This document shows, piece after piece, positions 7,727-16,600 of a DNA stretch of 64,000 bases. Source of the DNA: Amycolatopsis orientalis DSM 40040 = KCTC 9412 (GTDB lineage Bacteria; Actinomycetota; Actinomycetes; Mycobacteriales; Pseudonocardiaceae); NCBI RefSeq assembly GCF_000478275.1, contig NZ_ASJB01000044.1, positions 1 through 64,000 of the forward strand, read 5' to 3'. The translations under genes were made by a program, and so were the position numbers. The notes beneath the pieces are model-generated. The model ran no database searches and had not been told where the DNA came from. It was given only the letters and a program-made list of their open reading frames with translations. How positions within the stretch are numbered: position 1 is the first letter of the stretch; the number at the start of each line of letters is the position of its first letter.

Positions 7727-8782
7727 ATGTCCACGACCTCACCACCGGTGACCCGATCGTTGTCACCGGCGTCCTTCCTGGGCTTCCACGACGCGTATGC
7801 CGCCGTGCTCGCAGAGCTCGTCGATGCACGCAGCCGGATCAGTACCCGCGGGAACGCCGGCCCGGAACAGTTGAACGTGTCTTTCCAGTTGGAGAATCCG
7901 GCGGCGCGGCTGCCGTTGTACGCCGCCAGGAAAGCCAACGTGGTGTTCAACCTCGCCGAAGTGCTGTGGTTCCTTGGCGGCCGCGACGACCTGGCGATGA
8001 TGCGCTACTACGCGCCGCGGATGGCGTCCTACTCGGCCGACGGGGTCACGATCGACGGTGCCGCGTACGGCACGCGGCTCTTCCGCGCGCCCGGTCCCGG
8101 CGGGCGCTCGCCGTTCGACGCGACGCTGGACCTGATCCGTACGGACCCGGACACCAAACGGGCCGTCCTCCCGATCTTCGGCGCGCACGAGGTCGGGGAC
8201 GCCGATCACCCCGACGTGTCCTGCACGATCGCCTTCCAGCTACTCAAGCGCGGCGATCAGCTGCACGCGGTGTGCTACATGCGCGCCAACGACGCCTTCC
8301 AGGGCCTGGTCTCCGACGTGTTCTCCTTCACCGTCATCCACGAACTCGCGGCCAGGCTGCTCGGCCTCGAGCTGGGGACCTACACCCACCACACCGGCTC
8401 GATGCACATCGGCGACCAGCACCTGCCGAAGGCGCGAGCCATCGTCGCCGAGGCGCAACACCAGCAACCGCCCACCTTCCCTGTGCCGGTCATGCCGCCG
8501 GAAACCACCCGGGACATGATCGCCGAGGTCTGCACCCAGGAGGCGCAGCTACGGGCCAACCGCACACGCCACACCCGTGACTCCCTGGCCGGAACAGGAC
8601 TGCCGATCTACTGGCAGCGGCTCGTCGCGTTACTGGACGTGCACCGCCGCCTCGTCCACCACCCCGACGAGCCCATCGACGACAGCGTGCTCGCCTTTCT
8701 CGACGCCGCCCACCTGTGGCTCCTGCGCCACAAATGGCCCGCCCTGGCTGCGTCCGCCGATCAGACCGGGCACGCGTCGTGA
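7727..8782 (+). CDS. Thymidylate-synthase-family enzyme, predicted cytosine nucleotide hydroxymethylase
   Basis: 351 residues. The first ~240 align by eye to thymidylate synthase: AEVLWFLGG (Glu78 = E. coli Glu58), DPDTKRAVLPIF, DVSCTIAFQL (Cys166 = catalytic Cys146), then MRANDAFQGLVSDVFSF and TGSMHIGDQH. At the position of E. coli Asn177, which selects uracil, this protein has Asp197. That change is known to switch TS-type enzymes to cytosine (T4 dCMP hydroxymethylase, MilA-type CMP hydroxymethylases). Tyr209, which contacts the 3'-OH, appears to be Gly229, hinting at an altered sugar preference. It has a ~110-residue C-terminal extension. AGGAG precedes the ATG by four bases. The next gene overlaps its stop. 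Confidence 0.85.
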   Translation: MSTTSPPVTRSLSPASFLGFHDAYAAVLAELVDARSRISTRGNAGPEQLNVSFQLENPAARLPLYAARKANVVFNLAEVLWFLGGRDDLAMMRYYAPRMASYSADGVTIDGAAYGTRLFRAPGPGGRSPFDATLDLIRTDPDTKRAVLPIFGAHEVGDADHPDVSCTIAFQLLKRGDQLHAVCYMRANDAFQGLVSDVFSFTVIHELAARLLGLELGTYTHHTGSMHIGDQHLPKARAIVAEAQHQQPPTFPVPVMPPETTRDMIAEVCTQEAQLRANRTRHTRDSLAGTGLPIYWQRLVALLDVHRRLVHHPDEPIDDSVLAFLDAAHLWLLRHKWPALAASADQTGHAS

Positions 8783-9315
8783 CAAGCAGGCCGGAGCCGG
8801 AGAGCGATCGGGCGGTGGACTGGTCGCGCTGGAGCGTCGTACTGCTCAAACCCGACTGCGTGGAACGCGGGCTGGTCCGGCCGGTACTGGCCCGGGTCGG
8901 CGCCGCGGCGCGCATTGTCGCGGCCGAGCGTGTCACCGTGACCGACTGGCAGATCTTCACCCACTACTGGGATCTGTTCGTGCACCGCCACAGACTCGAT
9001 GTCGACGTCGCCGCCTGCCTACGGGCCCGCTACGTCGGACACGAGGTGGTCGTCGCGCTCGCCCACGACGACCACGGCGACAACGTCCCGGCACGGATCC
9101 GGGCCCTGCTCGGCGGTTTCGACCCCAGCACCGCCGTACCCGGCTCCATCCGCGCCGACCTCGGCACCGACAACCTCACCGCCGCGCGCCGTGACCATCG
9201 CCTCGTCGACAACCTCATTCACAGCTCCGACGACGCCAACGCCGCCTGGCGCGACTTCCACATCTGGTTCGGCGGCCACCGTGCCCGCGACCTACTGCAG
9301 ACCCACGACAGCTAA
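8779..9315 (+). CDS. Nucleoside diphosphate kinase-like protein
   Basis: 178 residues. SVVLLKPDCVERGLVRPVLA (Lys24) matches the start of NDP kinase. PGSIRADLG matches the family's PGTIRGD, and DNLIHSSDDANAAWRD carries the catalytic histidine (His148) in the family motif N-x-I/V-H-G/S-SD. Between them is an insertion relative to normal ~140-residue enzymes. NDP kinases move a phosphate from NTP to NDP through phospho-His. In this operon it could raise a modified cytidine diphosphate to the triphosphate. GTGA overlap with the previous gene shows translational coupling. It is a divergent paralogue, not the housekeeping enzyme. Confidence 0.85.
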   Translation: MTSRPEPESDRAVDWSRWSVVLLKPDCVERGLVRPVLARVGAAARIVAAERVTVTDWQIFTHYWDLFVHRHRLDVDVAACLRARYVGHEVVVALAHDDHGDNVPARIRALLGGFDPSTAVPGSIRADLGTDNLTAARRDHRLVDNLIHSSDDANAAWRDFHIWFGGHRARDLLQTHDS

Positions 9316-9336
9316 GACCTCGGAGGGACCGAACCG

Positions 9337-10599
9337 ATGACCCGGACACCAGTCGCGCTCGACACCGCTATCGCCCGCGGCACTCGCGCTCTGCGGATGA
9401 TGGCGCCCGAGCAGATCGCCCAACTCGACCCGTACATGGCCCAGTACGTCGGCTACCGCAAAAGCGGCCTGTCGCTCAACCACGTCATCGGCTGCCCACT
9501 GGACTGCGCCTACTGCGTCCGGCACTTCTGGGGCAACTTCGAGCAGAAGATCCCACAACTGATCGAAACCACCGCCAACGCGGTGCAGGCCCTCGTCGAC
9601 CACGCGGGCTTCGAACCCCACATCACACCGATCCAGATCTTCAACAAGGCGACCGACCCGTTCCTGCCCGCGGTGAAACCCGAACTGTTCGCCGCTCTGC
9701 GGGATCTCGACCAGCGCGGCCTGACCAACCTGGTCCTGCTGATCACCCGCTTCCGGGTGACCGACGCCGATATGGCCGAGCTGGAATCGCTCACCAACTT
9801 GCGAGTCACCCTGTTGTTCACCTATTCCGGCATCGAGGATGCCCGCATCGAACCGATCGCGAAAAGCTCGATCACCGTCACGTCGCTGCGCACCGCCGCC
9901 CGGACACCCGGTCGCCGGACCAAGGTCATCCTCTACTGGCGCCCGATCGTTCCCGGCTGGAACGACCAACCCGACACCATGTCCCGCGTCCTGGACGTCG
10001 GCCGGGACGCGGACGCCATCGTGTTCACCGGCTACTACCACAAACCCGAGAACGCCGAATTCATCGCCTCACTCGGTGTGCCGTTGCCCTACGGCATCGG
10101 CGATGTCGCCCGCCGCAAAGCCATGCCCGCCGACATCGACACCCAAGTCGTCACAGCCTGGAAGGAATCCGGCATCACCACCCCGCTCTACCGCAAAACC
10201 TCCTGCGGAGTGTCCGCGGTCCACGGCGTCGCCGACTACAACGGGCACTGGGGTGTCAACGAACTCTGCGACATTTGCCCGCTCGCGCAGCAGAACTTGT
10301 GCCGCGACGCCCACCGGGCGCCCAGTACCGCCGAACTCGACACCATCTTCGGCAAACTCGGGTACTCCTCACCCGTCGCCTTCGACGACGGTCACCTGTG
10401 GACCCACGGGCTCAGCGAACAGCAGCGGTATCCGATCCAGCACCAGACCGGCTACCAGATCTGGGACACCACCCTGCCGCACTTCCAGGGAAACCACGGC
10501 CGCTCGATGATCGGATTCACCCCCGATGAGGCCGAACAGAACCACATCACGGCGATTCGCGACCACCTTCGGCACGAGACCCGCTTCGATGACGAGTAG
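9337..10599 (+). CDS. Radical SAM enzyme of unassigned subfamily
   Basis: 420 residues. The SAM-cluster motif is C53-x3-C57-x2-C60 in HVIGCPLDCAYCVRHFWGN, followed by the usual barrel elements (IQIFNKATDPFLP, VLLITRFRVTD). Near residue 290-325 there is a second cysteine group, TSCGVS and then ELCDICPLAQQNLC, which could hold an auxiliary iron-sulphur cluster. I cannot assign the subfamily or substrate. Its place between an NDP-kinase-like gene and an exonuclease gene points to a nucleotide or nucleic-acid substrate (inference). A GGAGGG-type ribosome site precedes the ATG. Its stop overlaps the exonuclease start. Confidence 0.88.
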   Translation: MTRTPVALDTAIARGTRALRMMAPEQIAQLDPYMAQYVGYRKSGLSLNHVIGCPLDCAYCVRHFWGNFEQKIPQLIETTANAVQALVDHAGFEPHITPIQIFNKATDPFLPAVKPELFAALRDLDQRGLTNLVLLITRFRVTDADMAELESLTNLRVTLLFTYSGIEDARIEPIAKSSITVTSLRTAARTPGRRTKVILYWRPIVPGWNDQPDTMSRVLDVGRDADAIVFTGYYHKPENAEFIASLGVPLPYGIGDVARRKAMPADIDTQVVTAWKESGITTPLYRKTSCGVSAVHGVADYNGHWGVNELCDICPLAQQNLCRDAHRAPSTAELDTIFGKLGYSSPVAFDDGHLWTHGLSEQQRYPIQHQTGYQIWDTTLPHFQGNHGRSMIGFTPDEAEQNHITAIRDHLRHETRFDDE

Positions 10600-11290
10600 C
10601 CATCCGCACCCGCCGAACGGAGCTCCTGTGCCCGAGCACACCGCACCCTGGACCCAGGCCACCCTGGTCGCCATCGACATCGAGGGCAGCGGCCCCCAAG
10701 ACCCCGCCGGCGAAGCGATACTCGAGATCGCGCTCATCCCGATCCGCGACGGCGAACCCGACACCGCGCACGCCTTCACCACACTGATCAACCCTGGCCG
10801 CAAGATCACACGCGGCCCGTGGACCTCACCCGGACTCACCAACGCTGTCCTCGAGACCGCGCCCACACTCGACGAAGTAGCGTCGGCTATCACCGCGCAG
10901 GTCGCCGGCGCGACCCTCGTCGGCCACAACGTCCGCGTCGACTGGCGCCTGCTGCACGCCACCCTCCCCGACGCCGCACCCGCAGCCCTGCTCGACACGT
11001 TGCGCCTGGCCAGGCACCGCCACCCCGAGCTCAGCAAAGGACACGGTCTCCAAGCGTGGCTGGAACGCCGTAATTTGACCGACGAAACCACCCGCACCGC
11101 GCCCGGCAGCCAGCCACACCGTGCCCTGTGGGACACCGTCGGCACCGCACTGCTGCTGCGCGAGTTCATGAACGACACCCCCGATTCCACCCTCGGCGCC
11201 CTGCTCACCACCGCCGGCCTCACCCTCGACGGCACCCCCCTCACAAGCCCCGCATCCCCGGACGACCAACCAGCCCTGTGGGACTTGTGA
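10589..11290 (+). CDS. DnaQ-like DEDDh 3'-5' exonuclease
   Basis: 233 residues from an ATG that overlaps the upstream stop; a GTG at 10628 is an alternative. All three exonuclease motifs are visible: Exo I as LVAIDIEGSG (Asp-x-Glu), Exo II as LVGHNVRVDWRLL (Asp), and Exo III as PHRALWDTVGTA (His and Asp). This is the DEDDh class, as in DnaQ epsilon, RNase T and oligoribonuclease relatives. Substrate is unknown. In the operon it could remove modified nucleotides from nucleic acid or recycle short oligonucleotides. It ends in the TGA that overlaps the next ATG. Confidence 0.87.
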   Translation: MTSSHPHPPNGAPVPEHTAPWTQATLVAIDIEGSGPQDPAGEAILEIALIPIRDGEPDTAHAFTTLINPGRKITRGPWTSPGLTNAVLETAPTLDEVASAITAQVAGATLVGHNVRVDWRLLHATLPDAAPAALLDTLRLARHRHPELSKGHGLQAWLERRNLTDETTRTAPGSQPHRALWDTVGTALLLREFMNDTPDSTLGALLTTAGLTLDGTPLTSPASPDDQPALWDL

Positions 11291-12087
11291 TGAATCCTGC
11301 TCCCGGAACGTTCCTCCTCGGCGGTGACCTCCCGGTGTCCCGGCTCGGGCTCGGCACTATCCAGTTCACCGGCGACCCCGACCGATGGGGGCCACCCGCC
11401 GACCCTGCCGGTGCCACCGAGGTGCTGCGCACCGCGGTCGAGCTGGGCGTCACTCACATCGACACCGCCGACTGCTACGGCCCTCACACCTGCGAAGAAC
11501 TGATCGCCGACGCTCTCCACCCCTACGACGACAGCCTCGTCCTCGCCACCAAAGGCGGCATCCGCCGCACACACCCCGACGAATGGGACCACTACGGCCA
11601 CCCCGACTACTTGACGACTTGCATCGGGCACAGCCTCACACGCTTGCGACGCGACACCATCGATCTCTACTACCTGCACCGCATAGACCCACGCATCCCG
11701 CTGGCCGACCAACTCGGCGCCCTCATCGACGCCCATCAACACGGAAAAATCCGCCACATCGGCCTCTCCAAAGTCACCGTCGCTCAACTGCGCCACGCCC
11801 AGAGCTTGACCCCGATCGCAGCCGTCCAGAACTACACCGACCCTGCCAACCCCGACATCGAGGTCCGTGAACTCTGCCGGCTCCAGGACATCGCATATGT
11901 GCCGTATCGGCCGTTCGACGGCGGACGAAGGCTGCACGGCACCGAACAACCACAACCGGCGGTCAAGGAACTCTTCCGCGAGCACCTGCGTGACGGGCCA
12001 CACACTCTGCTGATCCCCGGCACCAGGTCGATGGCACATCTACGCCAGAACGTGAAGTCGTTCACGGAGAACATCGCCGAACCATGA
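11290..12087 (+). CDS. Aldo/keto reductase
   Basis: 265 residues. LGLGTIQFTG, then THIDTADCYGPHTCEELIAD (Asp and Tyr of the catalytic tetrad), VLATKGGI (Lys) and LYYLHRID (His) are all in place. GKIRHIGLSKVTVAQLRHA and LIPGTRSMAHLRQNV provide the NADPH-binding end. It uses NAD(P)H to reduce aldehydes or ketones; here it might act on an aldehyde formed during nucleotide modification, but that is a guess. ATG overlaps the exonuclease stop (ATGA), so five genes from 7727 to 12087 form one coupled operon. Confidence 0.9.
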   Translation: MNPAPGTFLLGGDLPVSRLGLGTIQFTGDPDRWGPPADPAGATEVLRTAVELGVTHIDTADCYGPHTCEELIADALHPYDDSLVLATKGGIRRTHPDEWDHYGHPDYLTTCIGHSLTRLRRDTIDLYYLHRIDPRIPLADQLGALIDAHQHGKIRHIGLSKVTVAQLRHAQSLTPIAAVQNYTDPANPDIEVRELCRLQDIAYVPYRPFDGGRRLHGTEQPQPAVKELFREHLRDGPHTLLIPGTRSMAHLRQNVKSFTENIAEP

Positions 12088-12307
12088 CAACTCGGCTGAC
12101 GGAGAGCAGCAGCCCACCGTCGTAGACTTCGGCGCTGGCCGCCCAGGTCCGGACGGCCTGCGGCTCGGTGGTCGGAAGCCAGACGAAGGTTGCCCTGCCA
12201 ACTCAGCAGGAAGCCCGATAGACGGTCATCGTCGGTCCGGTCGCCCGGTGCAGTTGCTACGGTGCTGGCCACCTCGCCCGTTCCCTACAGAGGGAGATCC
12301 GCCGACT

Positions 12308-12412
12308 ATGCCTCACTATCCCATCTCCATCAAAGGCGTCGTCGTCCGCGCGGGCCGCGTACTACTCCTACACAACGAACGCGACGAATGGGAACTGCCC
12401 GGCGGTCGCGCG
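12308..12412 (+). pseudogene. Truncated NUDIX hydrolase gene
   Basis: From ATG 12308 the frame reads ISIKGVVVRAGRVLLLHNER and DEWELPGGR, a textbook NUDIX start. It then loses all similarity exactly where the catalytic helix should begin. Only ~35 residues remain. It lies 220 bases after the aldo/keto reductase in the same direction, so it was probably once the last gene of the operon. A 9-bp hairpin lies just beyond, at 12429-12451. Confidence 0.65.
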
Positions 12413-12499
12413 ACACCACCGTGCCGTCGCCGGTGTCAACCCGACACCGGCCGGAGAACTCCCAGCGTCACATTGCGGGTCACGGCAGGCGCGCGGACC

Positions 12500-12597
12500 G
12501 CCGGCAACGTCCATGCCCGAAGTGCGGGGCGAAAGCGGGCTGCAACTGCCGACGTCTCAACGGGGAGCCCAGAAGCAGTTGTCACGCCGAGCGCTAG
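12500..12597 (+). pseudogene. Relic of a small zinc-ribbon protein
   Basis: The frame reads PCPKCGAKAGCNCRR and ends SCHAER before TAG at 12595-12597. The CPxCGA-x-C-x-H pattern with a final His-x-x-Arg is a common short zinc finger at the end of actinobacterial and phage proteins. No start in this frame is credible, so it looks like a fragment joined to the broken NUDIX gene. Confidence 0.35.
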
Positions 12598-12735
12598 CCG
12601 GATGTCCACACTCCTTCATGTGGCAGGTCCTGCGGCGGCTGCGAATACAGCCTCTACCGTCGGGTAACATCGTGTGCCTGGTCGGGCCAGCCGGTCATCG
12701 GCGACCGCGTTCGGGGCAGTGATGCCCTCGCACCG

Positions 12736-12918
12736 TCACAACGGTCCGGTCGATGCCTCCCGATCACCCTCCCGCGACCACCTGCGCCGTTCCGCGCGCC
12801 GTTCGTCCTGGAACCGTGCGTAGTCCGGCTGGGCCTTCAGCTCCAGGTGCTCGGCCGGATCTTCCGCGGTGACCGCAGGGAACAGTACAACCCTGCCCTT
12901 CGGTTCCTTGTCCGGCAC
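12736..12918 (-). CDS. Small charged protein, possibly the detached end of the upstream gene
   Basis: 60 residues from a GTG start (MPDKEPKGRVVLFPAV), rich in Glu, Arg and Asp; the C-terminal half is very basic/acidic (DERRAERRRWSREGDREAST). The same frame is open back to the TAG that ends the gene at 12946, with only that stop between them. Either the TAG split a longer gene, or a start nearer the AGGAG at ~12940 is used. No family is recognised. Confidence 0.4.
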   Translation of the reverse strand: MPDKEPKGRVVLFPAVTAEDPAEHLELKAQPDYARFQDERRAERRRWSREGDREASTGPL

Positions 12919-12945
12919 CCAGGCATCCTCTTGCAGGTAGGTCTC

Positions 12946-13518
12946 CTATTCGCCGTGGCCGCTTGAGGGGCGGCGGATCAGCGCGTGCGCGCGGTCGAGG
13001 TCTGCGAGGTCGTCCAGCCTCTCGAACTCCGCGAAGTAGTAATGGCCTCCCACCTGTTCGGCTCGCCGCCGAGCCGCCAGCAGAGCGACGACGCCCGTAA
13101 GGCTGTCCCGTTCGAAGGGCGCCAGCGACAACGCGTAACGGTGTTCCGGCAGCAACTCGTCGACGACGGCGTACGCGGAGCGCGGGTCGACTGTGTCGGC
13201 CTCGTGCCGGAACACCGCGAAGCCGCCGCCTTCGAACCCGTCCCGCCTCGTGTGCTTCGCGGGCCCGCGGTCGTCGGCCAGCTGCCTGAGCCTCTCCAGC
13301 TCTGCGGCGCTCACCTCGCGGTAGTCGTCGTAGGAGTTCGGGTCGCCGGTTTTCGACAGGCCACGGCTTTGCGTCCACACACCGTGGCCGAGGTACTTCT
13401 GCTCGTCATGAGGACCGATGCTGCGGTAAAGGCCTTGGGCGTTACCGACATCGGACATGCCGCGTCCGTCTTCGAACAACGCGAAGTAGTGGTAGTCGGC
13501 CAGATACTGCTCGAACAC
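12946..13518 (-). CDS. Hypothetical protein, charged, unknown family
   Basis: 190 residues, MFEQYLADYHYFALFEDGRG at the start. It has mixed helix/strand composition, no signal peptide and no transmembrane segment. Regularly spaced polar residues and coherent codon use support coding. I recognise no catalytic motif. It is followed by the small in-frame ORF at 12736 after a single TAG. It lies between the nucleotide locus and the ALF-repeat toxin locus and cannot be tied to either. Confidence 0.6.
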   Translation of the reverse strand: MFEQYLADYHYFALFEDGRGMSDVGNAQGLYRSIGPHDEQKYLGHGVWTQSRGLSKTGDPNSYDDYREVSAAELERLRQLADDRGPAKHTRRDGFEGGGFAVFRHEADTVDPRSAYAVVDELLPEHRYALSLAPFERDSLTGVVALLAARRRAEQVGGHYYFAEFERLDDLADLDRAHALIRRPSSGHGE

Positions 13519-13604
13519 GCGCTCACCGCCCCGCAGGGATGACCTGATCTTAGCGAGCAGACCCGCGTCCGGGACCCGGGACGCATTCCGGGTTCCATCC
13601 TGGT

Positions 13605-13643
13605 CTGGGTGCTGGCTCCACGCTCGATGGAGCCAGCACCCAG
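13605..13643. terminator. Perfect 16-bp hairpin terminator
   Basis: 13605-13620 (CTGGGTGCTGGCTCCA) pairs perfectly with 13628-13643, with a 7-nt loop. It lies six bases beyond the stop of the large minus-strand ALF/LGFP gene and is its likely terminator. Confidence 0.75.
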
Positions 13644-13648
13644 GGTGT

Positions 13649-16600
13649 TTACGGGGTGGTGCTGATCTGGATCGGGGTCCAGCGTTGGTTGGCGTTGCCG
13701 AGGTCGGCCCCTTGTCCTATGAGGGTGGCGTTGGCGGTGCCGTTACCGAGGGCTTCGATGATCTTGGCGGAATAGACGCTGCGGAGGGCGAGTGTGCCGT
13801 TGGCCGCGGTGGTGAATTCCCATTGCTGGTTGAGGTCGTTGTGGCAGGTGTATTGGACGATCCGGGTTCCGTTGTTGTAGTTGGTGGGCAGGTCGAGGCA
13901 TTTGCCGGAGTTCTGGTTTTTGAGGGTGTATTTGTTGTTGCCGAGGTGGGTGAGTTTCCAGACCTGTTTGGCGCCGGCGACGCAGTCCCAGAGTTCTGTG
14001 CCTGCGCTGTCGCGTAGTGCGTCCTGTCCGACGCCGGCGACCTGGATGCACCGTCCGCCGTTGGCGCTCTTGAGTTCGATGGAGCCGGGTGTCATGGTGA
14101 TGGTTTTGTAGTCGATGGTGCCGCCGCCGTCGTTGCTCCAGTCGATGCGTCCGTTCTGGAAGTTGCTGCGGCGTCCTTTGGGGAGGGGGAGTTCGTCGGT
14201 GGTGGGGTAGCCGAGGTAGGACTTTTCGGAGCCGAGTGCGTCCCATTTGCTGCGGATGTTGCCGTAGACGGGGTGGGCGCCGGTGGTGGGGTGCCAGTAG
14301 ATGGCGACGCCGGTGCTGAAGTTGATGTATTTGCCGGCTCCGTCGGAGGTGGGTGTTTCGTCGCCGACGGGGTAGGTGACGAATCCGGCTTCGTAGCCGA
14401 GTTCGGCGTATTTTTTGTGGATGTCGCCGGTGACGGCGCGGACTCCGTGGAAGGTGGTGCGGTAGATGGAGCCGGTGGAGAAGCGTTGGAAGACGCCGCC
14501 TTCGGCGGCGAAGCTGGTTTCTTCGCCGGTGGGGTAGCCCAGGGGGCCGGTTTCGTAGCCGAGGGCGGCGAACTTGGTGTGGATGTCGCCGGTGATGGTG
14601 CGGGCGCCGATGGTGGGCATCCAGTAGATGGATCCGCCGGTGAACCGGTTGTACTGGCCGCCCGCGGTGCCGAAGGCGGTTTCGTCGGTGGTGGGGTAGC
14701 CGAGACGTCCGGTTACGCCGCCGGCTTTGTTCCAGGTGTCGCCGATGACGCCGTGGACTTCGTGGGCGCCGCTGGCGGGACTCCAGGTGATGTAGAGGGG
14801 GTAGTAGCTTCCCTGGGCGTTGGTGATCTGGAGGATCTGGCCTTTGCCGTCGGGGGTGTTGGTCTGGTCGGTGAGCATCCCGCCGAGGGTGCCGGGGCCG
14901 CCGAGGGCGAGGAACTTGTCGAGGATCGGCCCGTTGTAGACGGGGTGGACCTGGGTGTTGGTGTAGCGGGTGAGGTAGAGGCGGCCTTTCTCGTAGGCGC
15001 GGTAGCCGAGGTTGTTGGCGTCCAGGACCGGGTCGGCGATCGGTTTGCCGAGGTTGGCCCGGATTTTCTCGTCGCGGGTGTAGCGCAGGTCGAAGGGAGT
15101 GGGCGGGGCGGGGGTGTCGACTTCCCAGGTGTCGCCGCGCGCGCCTTCGGGGTGGAGGTAGAGCCCGGATCCCTTCGGGCTGAACAGGAGCACGTTGGGG
15201 TGGAGGCACCAGGTGGCTTCGGCTTTGAATTCGGGGGTGCCGTCGGTGGGGGCGACGGTCACGTATGCCTCGGTGGGGACGCTGGCTGGTGTGTTCTTCT
15301 TTTTGTCCCAGCGGACGTAGTTGTTGGGGCGGGAGACCGACTGCAGTGAGAAGCAGGCGGGGTCGGCCAGGCCGGGTTCGATCTTCCATGCCTGTTCGGG
15401 GTGGTTACCCGGTTGCCACAGGGTCAGGGTCGCTCGGCCGTTGGAGTCGGTGAGGTAGGCCTCGTCCATCGTTTTGGTGAGGGTTCGCAGTGACTGGGTG
15501 AGGTTCTGGTCCTGGCCGATGCGCAGGAACCGTTCCCGGTCGATGGGAGTTCCGGCGAGCGCCGCGTCGGCGGCGGTGACCAGCGCCGTGTGCACGCGAC
15601 TTTTGACCGCGCGGGTGCGGATCTCGGTGATCTGGCGAACGTATTCCTCGTCGCGTTTGCGGAGTTCGTTGTCGATGTCGCGCAGGTGGGCGTCTTTGGC
15701 GCCGCGGTCGATGAAGGCTTTCCAGTCGGCGGGGTTGCGGCTGCGGACGGCGGCTTCGGCGGCTCCGTGGACCTCGGTGTCGCGCGGTGCGCGGCTCCAG
15801 ATCTCGATGACGAAGTCCTGATCGCTGAGGTTGACCAGGGCGGTGTCGCCGCGGATGCCGAGGGCGTGCCAGGCGGCGTTGGCCTTGGCCTCCCGCGCGA
15901 GTTCGGCGGCTTTCTCCGCTTCGGTCTTGGCCTCGTCCTCCCGGATCAGCCGGTCGACGTCCTTGCTGTGCTCGTCGAAGACCCCGACGGTGAGGAAGGT
16001 CCACTGTGCTTCGGCGGTGCCGCGCAGCGCGGCCCGGGCTGCTTCCTTGACCGCGGTGTCCTTGTGGTTGTCGGCGTTGAGGTCGAGGTAGACGATGAAC
16101 TCATAGACCGACTTCGCCAGGACGGTGTTGTCGGCCGGGATGCCGAGTAGGCCGGCTGCCTTGGCTTTGGCGGTACGTTCCACTTCCTGCCGGGTGCGGC
16201 GCTCGGCCACGATGGCCTGATCCTGGACGTGGGCCGCGGCCATGCCGGTCTTGATGAACGTGGTGCAGGCGTCGTCGCTCTCGCCGAGCGCGGCGACGGC
16301 GGCGTCCTTGACCTTCCGGTGCTCGGGCTCGAGGGGCTTCTGCTTGTCCAGGTCGTCGGCCGCGTAGTACATGGCGGCGGTGAAGTTGCGGTCGGTGAGG
16401 ATCAGCAGCTCCGGGCCGGCGACAATGCCGAGAATGGCCGCGGCCTGGGCTTTCTCGGCATCGGTCGACTGCGCCAGGGTGGCCTTCGGCGCACTCTGTG
16501 CCGGTTCCGTGGGCGCGCCGGGCAGCGCGCCCACGGTCAAGGGCACCGGGGCCGGCGGCGTCGCGGCCGGGGGTGTGGCGGGGTCTGGGGCCGCCGTGGT

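Noticed and set aside
10369-12039. 556-residue minus-strand open frame
   Set aside because: Antisense to the radical SAM, exonuclease and reductase genes, whose motifs are unambiguous.
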